DNA of 14,996 nt, taken from CANKHA01 sp040877285. GTDB taxonomy: Bacteria > Pseudomonadota > Alphaproteobacteria > Rhizobiales > Xanthobacteraceae. A program made the position numbers and the translations under genes. Below, piece after piece: positions 7,333-13,589 of this stretch. The stretch lies in assembly GCA_040877285.1 (NCBI GenBank), contig JBBDNZ010000159.1, positions 1-14,996 of the forward strand. Reading direction: 5' to 3'. The notes beneath the pieces are model-generated. The model was not told the origin of the DNA and ran no database searches. It worked only from the letters and a program-made list of their open reading frames with translations. Every line of letters starts with the position of its first letter. Position 1 is the first letter of the stretch.

Positions 7333-7506
7333 TGCCTTAGAGCCTCGCAGAACGGCAATTCACGTATTCCTGACAAGCAAAATCGTCGCATTGGTTAACA
7401 GGCCGGCCGATGGCCTTGGCGCCCAATACGGCAAGAGGAAGGTCAGGATTATTGGCTTTTTCCCGCCCTTTCCAGACGGGCGAAGGTTTCCAGCAAAAAT
7501 AATATT
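7333..7506. other. Gap between ferredoxin and carD promoter
   Basis: 174 bases without a supported gene. It contains a short hairpin (CGCCC with GGGCG near 7470-7485) without a T-run on the minus strand, and an AT-rich patch just past the ferredoxin stop. I see nothing else in it. Confidence 0.5.
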
Positions 7507-7842
7507 TTAGTCGCCAGACCCCGGCGAGGGAGAAAAATATTTTTCCTTGCCCTGCACGCCCTCCCACTCCTTGGCGTCCGCCGGCGGCTCCTTCTTGACG
7601 GTAATATTGGGCCAGATTTTTGCGAACTCCGCGTTCAGCTCCAGCCACTTTTCCAGTCCCGGCTCAGTGTCGGGCTTGATTGCCTCGACCGGGCATTCCG
7701 GCTCGCAGACCCCGCAATCGATGCATTCGTCGGGGTGAATGATGAGCATGTTCTCGCCTTCATAGAAGCAGTCCACGGGACATACTTCGACGCAGTCCAT
7801 GTACTTGCACTTAATGCAGCTCTCGTTGACGACGTAGGTCAT
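7507..7842 (-). CDS. fdxA: 7Fe ferredoxin ([3Fe-4S][4Fe-4S], FdxA type)
   Basis: 111-residue small electron carrier, cytoplasmic. Cysteine spacing is that of seven-iron ferredoxins: Cys9, Cys12, Cys17, Cys21 and Cys25 in NESCIKCKYMDCVEVCPVDC, then Cys40, Cys43, Cys46 and Cys50 in DECIDCGVCEPECP. The C-terminal extension (GLEKWLELNAEFAKIWPNITVKKEPP) is normal for FdxA. ATG 7842 (MTYVVNES) is the usual family start and has GGAG five bases upstream; a longer frame from 7908 adds 22 unrelated residues and is rejected. A weak promoter may lie in the 80-base gap upstream (TTGGTC, 17 bases, CATATT). Redox partner unknown. Confidence 0.95.
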   Translation of the reverse strand: MTYVVNESCIKCKYMDCVEVCPVDCFYEGENMLIIHPDECIDCGVCEPECPVEAIKPDTEPGLEKWLELNAEFAKIWPNITVKKEPPADAKEWEGVQGKEKYFSPSPGSGD

Positions 7843-7922
7843 CTCAACTCCGGAAAAACGCTCAAGCCTAATATGGGGTTGCCTATCGCAGGGACCAAGG
7901 ACGCGCAAGAACGCGCGGCTTT

Positions 7923-8300
7923 TTACTCCTCACCGCGCCTCAGGCGATCAACGGCGCGGCGTTCGCGCTTGGTCGGTCTTCCTGCTCCGGGCTCCCGGAG
8001 CGCGATGGGCGGCGTACCCGTTTGGCCGGCCGAACCCGGTGCGGGGGTAAGATCGGCATAAAGCGCGCGGCCTGCCTCGGAGCCGCCTCGCCGCTCAGTG
8101 AAACCCGCCACTTTCAGCACCCGCACTCGTCGATCAAGCGCAACCGTCACGACATCGTCGATGCGCAGCCCCCGGCTCGGCATGGTGACACGTTCGCCGT
8201 TCACGCGCACATGGCCGGAAGCGGCGAGCGCCGAGGCCGCGCTGCGCGTGCGCACCACGCGCGCGTGCCACAGCCATTTATCGATGCGCTGGCGGTCCAA
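7923..8300 (-). CDS. S4-domain RNA-binding protein (Hsp15-like)
   Basis: 125 residues. The N-terminal 65 residues are an S4 RNA-binding domain: QRIDKWLWHARVVRTRSAASALAASGHVRVNGERV, as in ribosome-associated heat-shock protein Hsp15. The Arg-rich tail (GRPTKRERRAVDRLRRGEE) is typical of the alphaproteobacterial form. Hsp15 binds free 50S subunits carrying nascent chains; by analogy this protein binds rRNA or tRNA. The start is TTG at 8300: the codon immediately before it is an in-frame TGA, so no longer form exists and the only nearby ATG (8304) is out of frame. It follows the helicase stop by 13 bases, so translation is probably coupled. Confidence 0.9.
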   Translation of the reverse strand: MDRQRIDKWLWHARVVRTRSAASALAASGHVRVNGERVTMPSRGLRIDDVVTVALDRRVRVLKVAGFTERRGGSEAGRALYADLTPAPGSAGQTGTPPIALREPGAGRPTKRERRAVDRLRRGEE

Positions 8301-8313
8301 TCATCAAGGCGGC

Positions 8314-11300
8314 TCAGCGCCGCTCCTTTGCATTCGCCTCAAGCTGCTCCTTGAGCGCTGCGAGCTTGGCGAAAGGCGAATTGGGATCGGCCTGCTTCTC
8401 GCGCCGCTCGGCTGTACGTGGCTGAGCGGCGCGCCCTTCGCGCTCCCGCCGGTGGGGGCGCGGAGGCCGCGGAGAACGGCTTTGCCGGGGCGGCCGCGCA
8501 ACCGCTTCCTGCGACTGCCGTGACTCGGCCGAATCGGCGGGCGCAGATACTGTTGCCGCCTCTTGCGCCGGCGCCGCGTCGGCGGCCTGAGTATCGGTAG
8601 CTTGCAGCCGCGCAGGCTTCCGATGCGGATGGCGGGGCCGGCCATGACGGGGATGGCGCTCGGAGGACCGTCCCGGCCGCCAGACCTCGATGAAGGCCGC
8701 TTCTTCGGCAACGACGGCCGTCGCAGCAGCTTCCATTGAGGTTTGCTCGGCGGCCACTCCCGTTTGCGACGGCTCGGGAACCGCAGCCGCGCTTTCTTCC
8801 GGCAGAGCGGTTTCCGCGGCTTGTGCCGAAGCTTCGCTCGCCGGCGGCGATAAATCCATGTCTGGGAGACTCGCCGGAGATTCGGTCGGCAAAACGGTGG
8901 GCTCCGCGACCGTTGATTCCGTCACCGCTGCTTCGTTCGCCGCATTTTCGGCTGCCGCAGCTTCCGCCGGCGGCGCCATCGGCCCCGCCGGTTTCGGCCG
9001 CAGTTCCATGCGATAGCCGAGCGAGCGCAGAATCGATGCAAAATCTTCCCCGGACGCGCCGGTGAGCGACGTCATTGCCGGCGTGACCGTGAAGCCGCCG
9101 CCTTCGACGGCGCCCGCCGGTTTCGAACCGGGCGCACCTTCGCGCCAAGTCAATGCCGGGCGAATAAGGTCGGCCAGACGCTCAAGAATATCGACGCGCA
9201 CCGCGCGCTCCCCGCACACGCGATAGCCCACCGTGCGATAAAGCGGCTTCGAAATGTCTTTGTCGACCGGGATCGAGGTCCGTCCACCGGCGGCGAGCGG
9301 GCGTAATTCATCCAATCCCTTGGCCTCCGGCGCGGCATTCTTCAGTAACCAGAGCTGCGCGGCGAGAATGCGCGGCGCGGGCTTGAGAAGGGCAGGCAGA
9401 TAAATGTGGTAGGCGCCAAAACGCACGCCATGTTTGCGCAGCGTGGCGCGCACCGGCTGATCGAGGCTCTTCACGTCTTCCGCCACCTTCTGGCGCTCCA
9501 GCACGCCCAACGCTTCGACCAGTTGGAAGGTAACGCCGCGGGCAATACCGACGATATCTTCGGCCGCGGCCAGCGCGAATAAAGGCCCCAGCAGTTTCTC
9601 GATATGGCTCTTCAGCCAAAGCTCAAGCCGTGTCTGCACCTGATCGCGTGAGGCGCCGGTGAGTTGTTCGTCGGCAATGATGCGCACACGCGGGCGCAGC
9701 AATTCTTCGGCAACAAACAGCCTGCCGACCGCATCGCCCTGCCAACGGATGGTGCCGTCGGACGCCAGCACAAATTGCTCGTCCGGCGCCTGCGAAAGCC
9801 GGGCGGCGCGGGCGTCGATTTCGCCGGCGAGCGCCTTCTGCGCGGTGGCATGCAGCGCCTTGGCGTCTGACTCGCCGGCCGATGGCGCGGCGGCAAAGAC
9901 GAAGCCCTCGAGACGGCCGATCACATGGCCCTCGACTACAACCTCGCCGCTCTTTCCTATTTCCATCTCCAGCATCGCGCTTTCCCTCAACCGCCGCATC
10001 AAAATGCTGGTGCGACGGTCCACGAAGCGTTCCGCCAGGCGCTCGTGCAGTGCATCGGAAAGCTTGTCCTCCACCGCGCGGGTGACGCCTTGCCAATGTT
10101 CCGGATCGGCCAGCCAATCGGGGCGGTTTGCAGCGAAAGTCCAGGTCCTGACATGCGCGATCCGGGTCGAGAGGGTATCGATGCCGCCTTCGGTATGATC
10201 CGCCTGCGCCACCTGCCGGGCGAACCAATCGGTTGGGATGGTACCCTCTCGCATGAGAAATCCATAGAGGGTGACCACAAGTTCCGCATGGGTGGCCGGC
10301 GCGATCTTGCGATAGTCGGGAACCTGGCAGACTTCCCACAATCGTTCGATGGCCTTCGGCGTCTTCGCCCAGGCGCGCACTTGCTCGTCCCGGGCGGCAT
10401 GTTCGAGCACCAGAATATCTTCCGCGATCGGCGCCCGGGTAAGGCCTGCTTCCTTCGGCGGCGCGGCAAGGGAGGCTTGCAAGGCGCCGAGCGAAGAAAA
10501 ATCCAGGTCCGTGTTGCGCCATTGCAGGATCTTGACCGGTTCGAAGCTGTGACTTTCCAGCGCCTGCACCAGTTCGGGCTCGAAAGCCGGGCAACGCGCC
10601 GTGGTGCCGAAGGTTCCGTCACGGGTGGCGCGGCCGGCGCGGCCGGCGATCTGAGCGAATTCAGCCGGAGTGAGACGACGGAATTGAAAACCGTCGAACT
10701 TGCGGTCGGAAGCAAAGGCGACGTGATCGACATCCAGATTGAGCCCCATGCCGATGGCGTCGGTGGCGATGAGGTAATCCACGTCGCCGGATTGAAAGAG
10801 CGCGACCTGGGCATTGCGCGTGCGCGGAGACAGGGCGCCCAGTACCACGGCCGCGCCGCCGCGCTGGCGGCGGATTAATTCGGCGATGGCGTAAACTTCC
10901 TCCGCGGAGAAAGCGACGATGGCGGAGCGGCGCGGCAGCCGGCTGATCTTCTTCTCCCCCGCGAAGGTGAGCTGGGAGAGCCGTGGCCGGCTCAAGATAT
11001 GCGCGCCCGGCAGGAGCTTTTCGATCATCGGCCGCACGGTGGCGGCGCCCAGCAGCAGCGTTTCTTCCCGCGCGCGGCAATTGAGCATGCGGTCGGTAAA
11101 GACGTGGCCGCGATCGAGGTCGGCGCCGAGCTGCACCTCGTCGACGGCCAGGAAAGCCACGTCGAGATCGCGCGGCATCGCTTCAGCCGTCGCGACCCAA
11201 TAGCGGGGATTCGCCGGTTTGATCTTTTCTTCGCCGGTGACGAGCGCCACGGCTTCCGCGCCCACCCGCGCTACGGCTTTGTTATAGACCTCGCGCGCCA

Positions 11301-11460
11301 ACAGCCGCAGCGGCAAGCCGATGATGCCGGACGAGTGGGCCAGCATCCGCTCGATGGCGAGGTGGGTCTTACCCGTATTGGTCGGGCCGAGAACGGCGGT
11401 GACGCCAGCTCCCCGTGTGCGCGGCTCCCGGTTGGCGGACAAAGAAAAGGAAATTGGCAT
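8314..11460 (-). CDS. SUV3-like ATP-dependent helicase with long disordered C-terminus
   Basis: 1048 residues, superfamily 2. The N-terminal motor has Walker A GPTNTGKT (residues 25-32), DEVQ as motif II (107-110), GAATVRPM, and helicase C motifs YLIATDAIGMGLNLDVDHVAFAS and QIAGRAGRATRDGTFG. The DEVQ and GMGLN motifs place it with SUPV3L1/SUV3-type RNA helicases, which unwind RNA for degradation; a role in RNA turnover is inferred. A helical middle region follows, including a conserved block near GVRFGAYHIYLPALLKPAPRILAAQLW. The last 220 or so residues are low complexity: Ala/Glu/Pro-rich, then Arg/His/Pro-rich after FIEVWRPGR, ending PNSPFAKLAALKEQLEA, a terminal motif that looks conserved. 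First gene of the run ending at carD. ATG 11460 has no strong ribosome-binding site. Confidence 0.92.
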   Translation of the reverse strand: MPISFSLSANREPRTRGAGVTAVLGPTNTGKTHLAIERMLAHSSGIIGLPLRLLAREVYNKAVARVGAEAVALVTGEEKIKPANPRYWVATAEAMPRDLDVAFLAVDEVQLGADLDRGHVFTDRMLNCRAREETLLLGAATVRPMIEKLLPGAHILSRPRLSQLTFAGEKKISRLPRRSAIVAFSAEEVYAIAELIRRQRGGAAVVLGALSPRTRNAQVALFQSGDVDYLIATDAIGMGLNLDVDHVAFASDRKFDGFQFRRLTPAEFAQIAGRAGRATRDGTFGTTARCPAFEPELVQALESHSFEPVKILQWRNTDLDFSSLGALQASLAAPPKEAGLTRAPIAEDILVLEHAARDEQVRAWAKTPKAIERLWEVCQVPDYRKIAPATHAELVVTLYGFLMREGTIPTDWFARQVAQADHTEGGIDTLSTRIAHVRTWTFAANRPDWLADPEHWQGVTRAVEDKLSDALHERLAERFVDRRTSILMRRLRESAMLEMEIGKSGEVVVEGHVIGRLEGFVFAAAPSAGESDAKALHATAQKALAGEIDARAARLSQAPDEQFVLASDGTIRWQGDAVGRLFVAEELLRPRVRIIADEQLTGASRDQVQTRLELWLKSHIEKLLGPLFALAAAEDIVGIARGVTFQLVEALGVLERQKVAEDVKSLDQPVRATLRKHGVRFGAYHIYLPALLKPAPRILAAQLWLLKNAAPEAKGLDELRPLAAGGRTSIPVDKDISKPLYRTVGYRVCGERAVRVDILERLADLIRPALTWREGAPGSKPAGAVEGGGFTVTPAMTSLTGASGEDFASILRSLGYRMELRPKPAGPMAPPAEAAAAENAANEAAVTESTVAEPTVLPTESPASLPDMDLSPPASEASAQAAETALPEESAAAVPEPSQTGVAAEQTSMEAAATAVVAEEAAFIEVWRPGRSSERHPRHGRPRHPHRKPARLQATDTQAADAAPAQEAATVSAPADSAESRQSQEAVARPPRQSRSPRPPRPHRREREGRAAQPRTAERREKQADPNSPFAKLAALKEQLEANAKERR

Positions 11461-11753
11461 CGGACGTCCGGTCTGGGGAAGGTCTCGGGCTGTGGGGAGC
11501 GCCGTTCTGTATCACAATGCGACGACTGACATACGTCAGGCTTAAGCTATGGAACGAGTCTCGAACGAATCGCGGCCGAATCGGTACTTCATTGTGAGTC
11601 GGATTTCGTTCACCGCGATATGTGGCATCTGGATGCGCTTGGCCTACAACATCGAGTAATAGCAGGCGAACAAGACACTTCTCGACTGCCCGGAAAGCTT
11701 AACGCACGCCCGGATGATTCCGGCGCCGGAGTCAAGGCCCGTTGGCCGCCCGC
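11461..11753. other. Intergenic region upstream of the helicase gene
   Basis: About 290 bases with no gene I can support. It should hold the helicase promoter; only weak matches are visible. A 36-codon open frame with ATG at 11549 and TAA at 11657-11659 on the plus strand exists (begins MERVSNESRP), with only AGG as a possible ribosome-binding site; I regard it as doubtful. Small inverted repeats occur (CTGAC/GTCAG near 11526-11539, and CCGGCGCCGG near 11720). Before the insertion next to it, this sequence would have followed the DUF3108 gene directly. Confidence 0.5.
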
Positions 11754-11761
11754 GTTATTGG
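11754..11761. repeat. Left copy of candidate 8-bp target-site duplication
   Basis: GTTATTGG directly outside the left terminal repeat; the right copy is GCTATTGG, one mismatch. Confidence 0.6.
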
Positions 11762-11780
11762 GGTAGTGTCCTAATTTGAA
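11762..11780 (+). repeat. Left terminal inverted repeat
   Basis: GGTAGTGTCCTAATTTGAA, 19 bases, exact reverse complement of 12127-12145. Confidence 0.9.
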
Positions 11781-11810
11781 ATTGGAAGAGGGAGAACAAG
11801 ACCGGGGAAC

Positions 11811-11841
11811 TTAGGCCTAACTAGCTCAATCGGCCGGTTGA
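11811..11841. repeat. Two adjacent palindromes inside the cassette
   Basis: TTAGGCCTAA (11811-11820) is a perfect palindrome. Five bases later TCAATCGGCCGGTTGA (11826-11841) is a near-perfect palindrome with a single T/G asymmetry on each arm. They could be protein-binding sites or form RNA stems upstream of the cargo gene. Confidence 0.6.
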
Positions 11842-11855
11842 ATTGCTTAGGGTTT

Positions 11856-11881
11856 AAAAAGCGACCTGGAGGGTCGTTTTT
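11856..11881 (+). terminator. Bidirectional terminator-like hairpin in the cassette
   Basis: A run of five A, one bulged G, then CGACC (11862-11866) pairs with GGTCG (11872-11876), followed by five T (11877-11881). It reads as an intrinsic terminator on either strand. On the plus strand it ends 15 bases ahead of the cargo gene; on the minus strand it could terminate DUF3108 transcripts. Confidence 0.7.
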
Positions 11882-11886
11882 GCGGC

Positions 11887-11890
11887 GGAG
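11887..11890 (+). promoter_or_regulatory. Ribosome-binding site of the cassette gene
   Basis: GGAG six bases upstream of ATG 11897, directly after the hairpin. Confidence 0.6.
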
Positions 11891-11896
11891 CAAGCT

Positions 11897-12136
11897 ATGA
11901 AGGGATACTTCGCTATTGGACGTGTCCTTGGGGCAATGGCCGGAATAATTGCCTTTATCGCAGCATACATCTATTGCATCGCGGCCTATGGGTTCTTGTC
12001 CGGATTTGACCCCGGCTGGCTTCCCTCCGTAATCCCCGCAGCCATAGCCGGACCCGCCGTAAATCTGCTTCTTTGGAGCCCAGTTCTTATCTTGTTGGCA
12101 CTCTTGACCTATATCGCACTCAAAAATTCAAATTAG
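11897..12136 (+). CDS. Small two-helix membrane protein, cassette cargo
   Basis: 79 residues, not recognised. Two strongly hydrophobic segments: residues about 9-34 (VLGAMAGIIAFIAAYIYCIAA) and about 55-75 (NLLLWSPVLILLALLTYIAL), joined by a Gly/Pro-rich loop (GFDPGWLPSVIPAAIAGP). It has a GGAG ribosome-binding site at good distance. The last codons, AAT TCA AAT TAG, run into the right terminal repeat, so the stop codon TAG and the two codons before it belong to the repeat. A hairpin resembling a terminator precedes the gene, so expression may depend on read-through or on a promoter I cannot see. No function should be assumed; small membrane proteins carried by mobile elements can be toxins, immunity proteins or merely passengers. 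Confidence 0.65.
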   Translation: MKGYFAIGRVLGAMAGIIAFIAAYIYCIAAYGFLSGFDPGWLPSVIPAAIAGPAVNLLLWSPVLILLALLTYIALKNSN

Positions 12137-12145
12137 GACACTACC
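12127..12145 (-). repeat. Right terminal inverted repeat
   Basis: TTCAAATTAGGACACTACC, exact reverse complement of 11762-11780. Contains the stop codon of the cargo gene. Confidence 0.9.
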
Positions 12146-12153
12146 GCTATTGG
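12146..12153. repeat. Right copy of candidate 8-bp target-site duplication
   Basis: GCTATTGG, one mismatch from the left copy. On the minus strand it contains the last codon CAA and the TAG stop of the DUF3108 gene. Confidence 0.6.
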
Positions 12154-13010
12154 CTGCTGGTATTCGCAGCCGTTGGCCGTGACTTCACTGTGGTAACGAA
12201 CTGGGTCGCTTGGAGGATGGCCAGGCCCAACGGCGTCGGAATGGAAATCCGGAAAGGCACCAACACGCGCGTGCCGGCAATGGGCGCCAGCCACACTTCC
12301 ATGTCGCGCAAATTGGTTAGGTATTGGATGACCCGGCGGCCGGGGATATGGCCGGCGAGCGGTGAGAAATAGACCGAGCACACCACCACGGGGCCCTGAT
12401 AGCCCTTGTCCGTCCTCACCGTATCCATGCGCTTGAAGGCCATTTTCAAATTGTAGCGCAGGCGGCCGTCAAAAATGGGCGACGAGCGTTGGCAGGCCTC
12501 CGGATTGAGCGGGTTGCCGTTGCCCGAAACGCGAATGAGCGCGGCCGTCATTGGATCGGTGATCGCGCGGCGATGCGCTTCCGTTATCGGGACGCGCGCG
12601 GGATTAGGCGACGGCAACGGATTGACCTTGAAATCCTTTACTGCTCCGTCATCGATCGACATCTGCACTTCGTCCGTCTTCTTGTCGAAGGTGATGGTGG
12701 CGCCGTATCGGCGCGGCACGGGTTGACCATTGGCGACATTGCCGTCCGCCATGCTCCGGCCCTGGCCGCTGGCAAAGATGCGCAACAGGCCGCTCGTCGA
12801 ACCGCTCGCGGCCGCCGAATATTTATCATCGCGGATGTCGAGCACCCATGCGCCCCGCCCGATGGGGATTCCGGCAAGGGTGGCGCTATAGCGGGCTTCG
12901 AGCTTTGCCCGCGTCTGCGCTTGACCGCTTTCAGGGCAAACGCTCGCGAAGGCAAAAATGGCAGCCGCGCTACAAACCAAGCTTTGCAGGTCAAGCCGAA
13001 ATGGCAGCAC
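12147..13010 (-). CDS. DUF3108 domain protein, exported
   Basis: 287 residues from GTG 13010. Residues 1-33 form a signal peptide (basic LPFRLD, hydrophobic SLVCSAAAIFAFASV, then GQAQ). The mature part has the DUF3108 look: YSATLAGIPIGRGAWVLDI, SGLLRIFASGQGRS, YNLKMAFKRMDTV, CSVYFSPLAGHIPGRRVIQYLTNLRDMEVWLAPIAG, probably a periplasmic beta-rich protein of unknown role. GTG 13010 is preferred because AGAGGA lies 10 bases upstream and it gives a clean signal peptide; ATG 13070 and TTG 13079 would add 20 or 23 residues ahead of it. A possible -10 (TATGAT, 13071-13066) overlaps those upstream starts, which also favours GTG. The stop codon lies one base outside the insertion cassette. Diverges from rpmB. 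Confidence 0.85.
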   Translation of the reverse strand: MLPFRLDLQSLVCSAAAIFAFASVCPESGQAQTRAKLEARYSATLAGIPIGRGAWVLDIRDDKYSAAASGSTSGLLRIFASGQGRSMADGNVANGQPVPRRYGATITFDKKTDEVQMSIDDGAVKDFKVNPLPSPNPARVPITEAHRRAITDPMTAALIRVSGNGNPLNPEACQRSSPIFDGRLRYNLKMAFKRMDTVRTDKGYQGPVVVCSVYFSPLAGHIPGRRVIQYLTNLRDMEVWLAPIAGTRVLVPFRISIPTPLGLAILQATQFVTTVKSRPTAANTSSQ

Positions 13011-13020
13011 GAAAATTCGA

Positions 13021-13026
13021 TCCTCT
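13021..13026 (-). promoter_or_regulatory. Ribosome-binding site deciding the DUF3108 start
   Basis: AGAGGA on the minus strand, 10 bases ahead of GTG 13010; the upstream ATG and TTG candidates lack such a site. Confidence 0.55.
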
Positions 13027-13185
13027 TTAACCGGGACCACCGGCAGGCAAGGCTTTAGGCCGAGTATCATAAGATGCAACTATAAGCTAAAAGTAACGCC
13101 CGCGGCCCCGGTCTGGCGGGGGCATTTTCTCGGGCGCGATTACGTCGTTTGTATGATGGTATTGGCGCGCGGACGCCGTCTTGGC

Positions 13186-13214
13186 TTGACGCCTTAGGGC
13201 GGCGTCACTATACG
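13186..13214 (+). promoter_or_regulatory. Sigma-70-type promoter of rpmB
   Basis: TTGACG (13186-13191), 17-base spacer, TATACG (13209-13214). Transcription should begin near 13221, leaving a leader of about 70 bases that contains an imperfect GC-rich inverted repeat (GGGCGCGCC with GGCGCGGCCC, about 13249-13268). Confidence 0.75.
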
Positions 13215-13290
13215 TCCCCTCGCTCTCGAACAGATCGTTCTTTGCCCCGGGCGCGCCAGGCGCGGCCCAAATAAATCCGAGGTTTCAGCG

Positions 13291-13581
13291 ATGTCGCGGC
13301 GATGCGAACTGACCGGCAAGACCGCCCTCGTTGGTCATAAGGTGAGCCATTCCAACCGCAAGACCAAGCGGCGCTTCATGCCCAACCTATGCAACGTGAC
13401 CCTGTTGTCGGATGCGCTCGGGCGCTCGGTGCGGCTGCGGGTATCGGCGAATGCGGTCAAGACCATCGATCACCGTGGGGGGCTGGACGCCTTCCTGCTT
13501 AAGGCTAAGGCCGACCAGCTTTCTCCGCGTGCGCTGGAATTAAAGCGTCAGGTGCAGAAGAAGCTTACCGCAAGCGCCTGA
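13291..13581 (+). CDS. rpmB: 50S ribosomal protein L28
   Basis: 96 residues, normal for alphaproteobacteria. MSRRCELTGKTALVGHKVSHSNRKTKRRFMPNL is the standard L28 N-terminus; the C-terminal half VRLRVSANAVKTIDHRGGLDAFLLKAK also fits. Structural protein of the large ribosomal subunit. GAGG lies about nine bases upstream of ATG 13291, and a good promoter sits about 75 bases ahead. Its stop is only eight bases from the end of the convergent phytase-like gene; a weak GTTGG/CCAAC hairpin spans the gap but no clear terminator is visible. Confidence 0.98.
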   Translation: MSRRCELTGKTALVGHKVSHSNRKTKRRFMPNLCNVTLLSDALGRSVRLRVSANAVKTIDHRGGLDAFLLKAKADQLSPRALELKRQVQKKLTASA

Positions 13582-13589
13582 GTTGGCGG

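Larger units (their letters stand above)
11762..12145. mobile_element. Non-autonomous insertion cassette with 19-bp terminal inverted repeats and a membrane-protein cargo
   Basis: 384 bp bounded by GGTAGTGTCCTAATTTGAA and its exact reverse complement, flanked by an 8-bp direct repeat with one mismatch. The interior is visibly more AT-rich than neighbouring genes. It holds two palindromes, a terminator-like hairpin and one small gene, but no transposase. This matches what is known of MITEs with cargo or mobile insertion cassettes, which are moved in trans by a transposase acting on matching ends. The insertion-sequence family cannot be named with confidence: an 8-bp duplication is one reading, while TA next to GTGTCC at both ends would also allow a TA-duplicating family such as IS630. 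The insertion sits at the stop codon of the DUF3108 gene. Confidence 0.75.

Noticed and set aside
9925..10878. 317-codon plus-strand open frame opposite the helicase gene
   Set aside because: Antisense shadow of a conserved helicase; the translation has no recognisable motif.
11549..11659. 36-codon plus-strand ORF (MERVSNESRP...) in the helicase upstream region
   Set aside because: Only a poor ribosome-binding site, no recognisable features, and too short to distinguish from chance.
11820..11882. tRNA-like start (TAGCTCAATCGG resembles an A-box/D-arm) inside the cassette
   Set aside because: No T-loop (TTCGA) at the right distance and no acceptor stem; the hairpin with a T-run explains the rest.
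11764..12143. Reading the cassette as a definite IS630-type element with TA duplication
   Set aside because: TA is present at both ends, but because it lies within the inverted repeat it is automatically symmetrical; the repeat extends two bases further and an 8-bp flanking repeat fits as well. Family left open.
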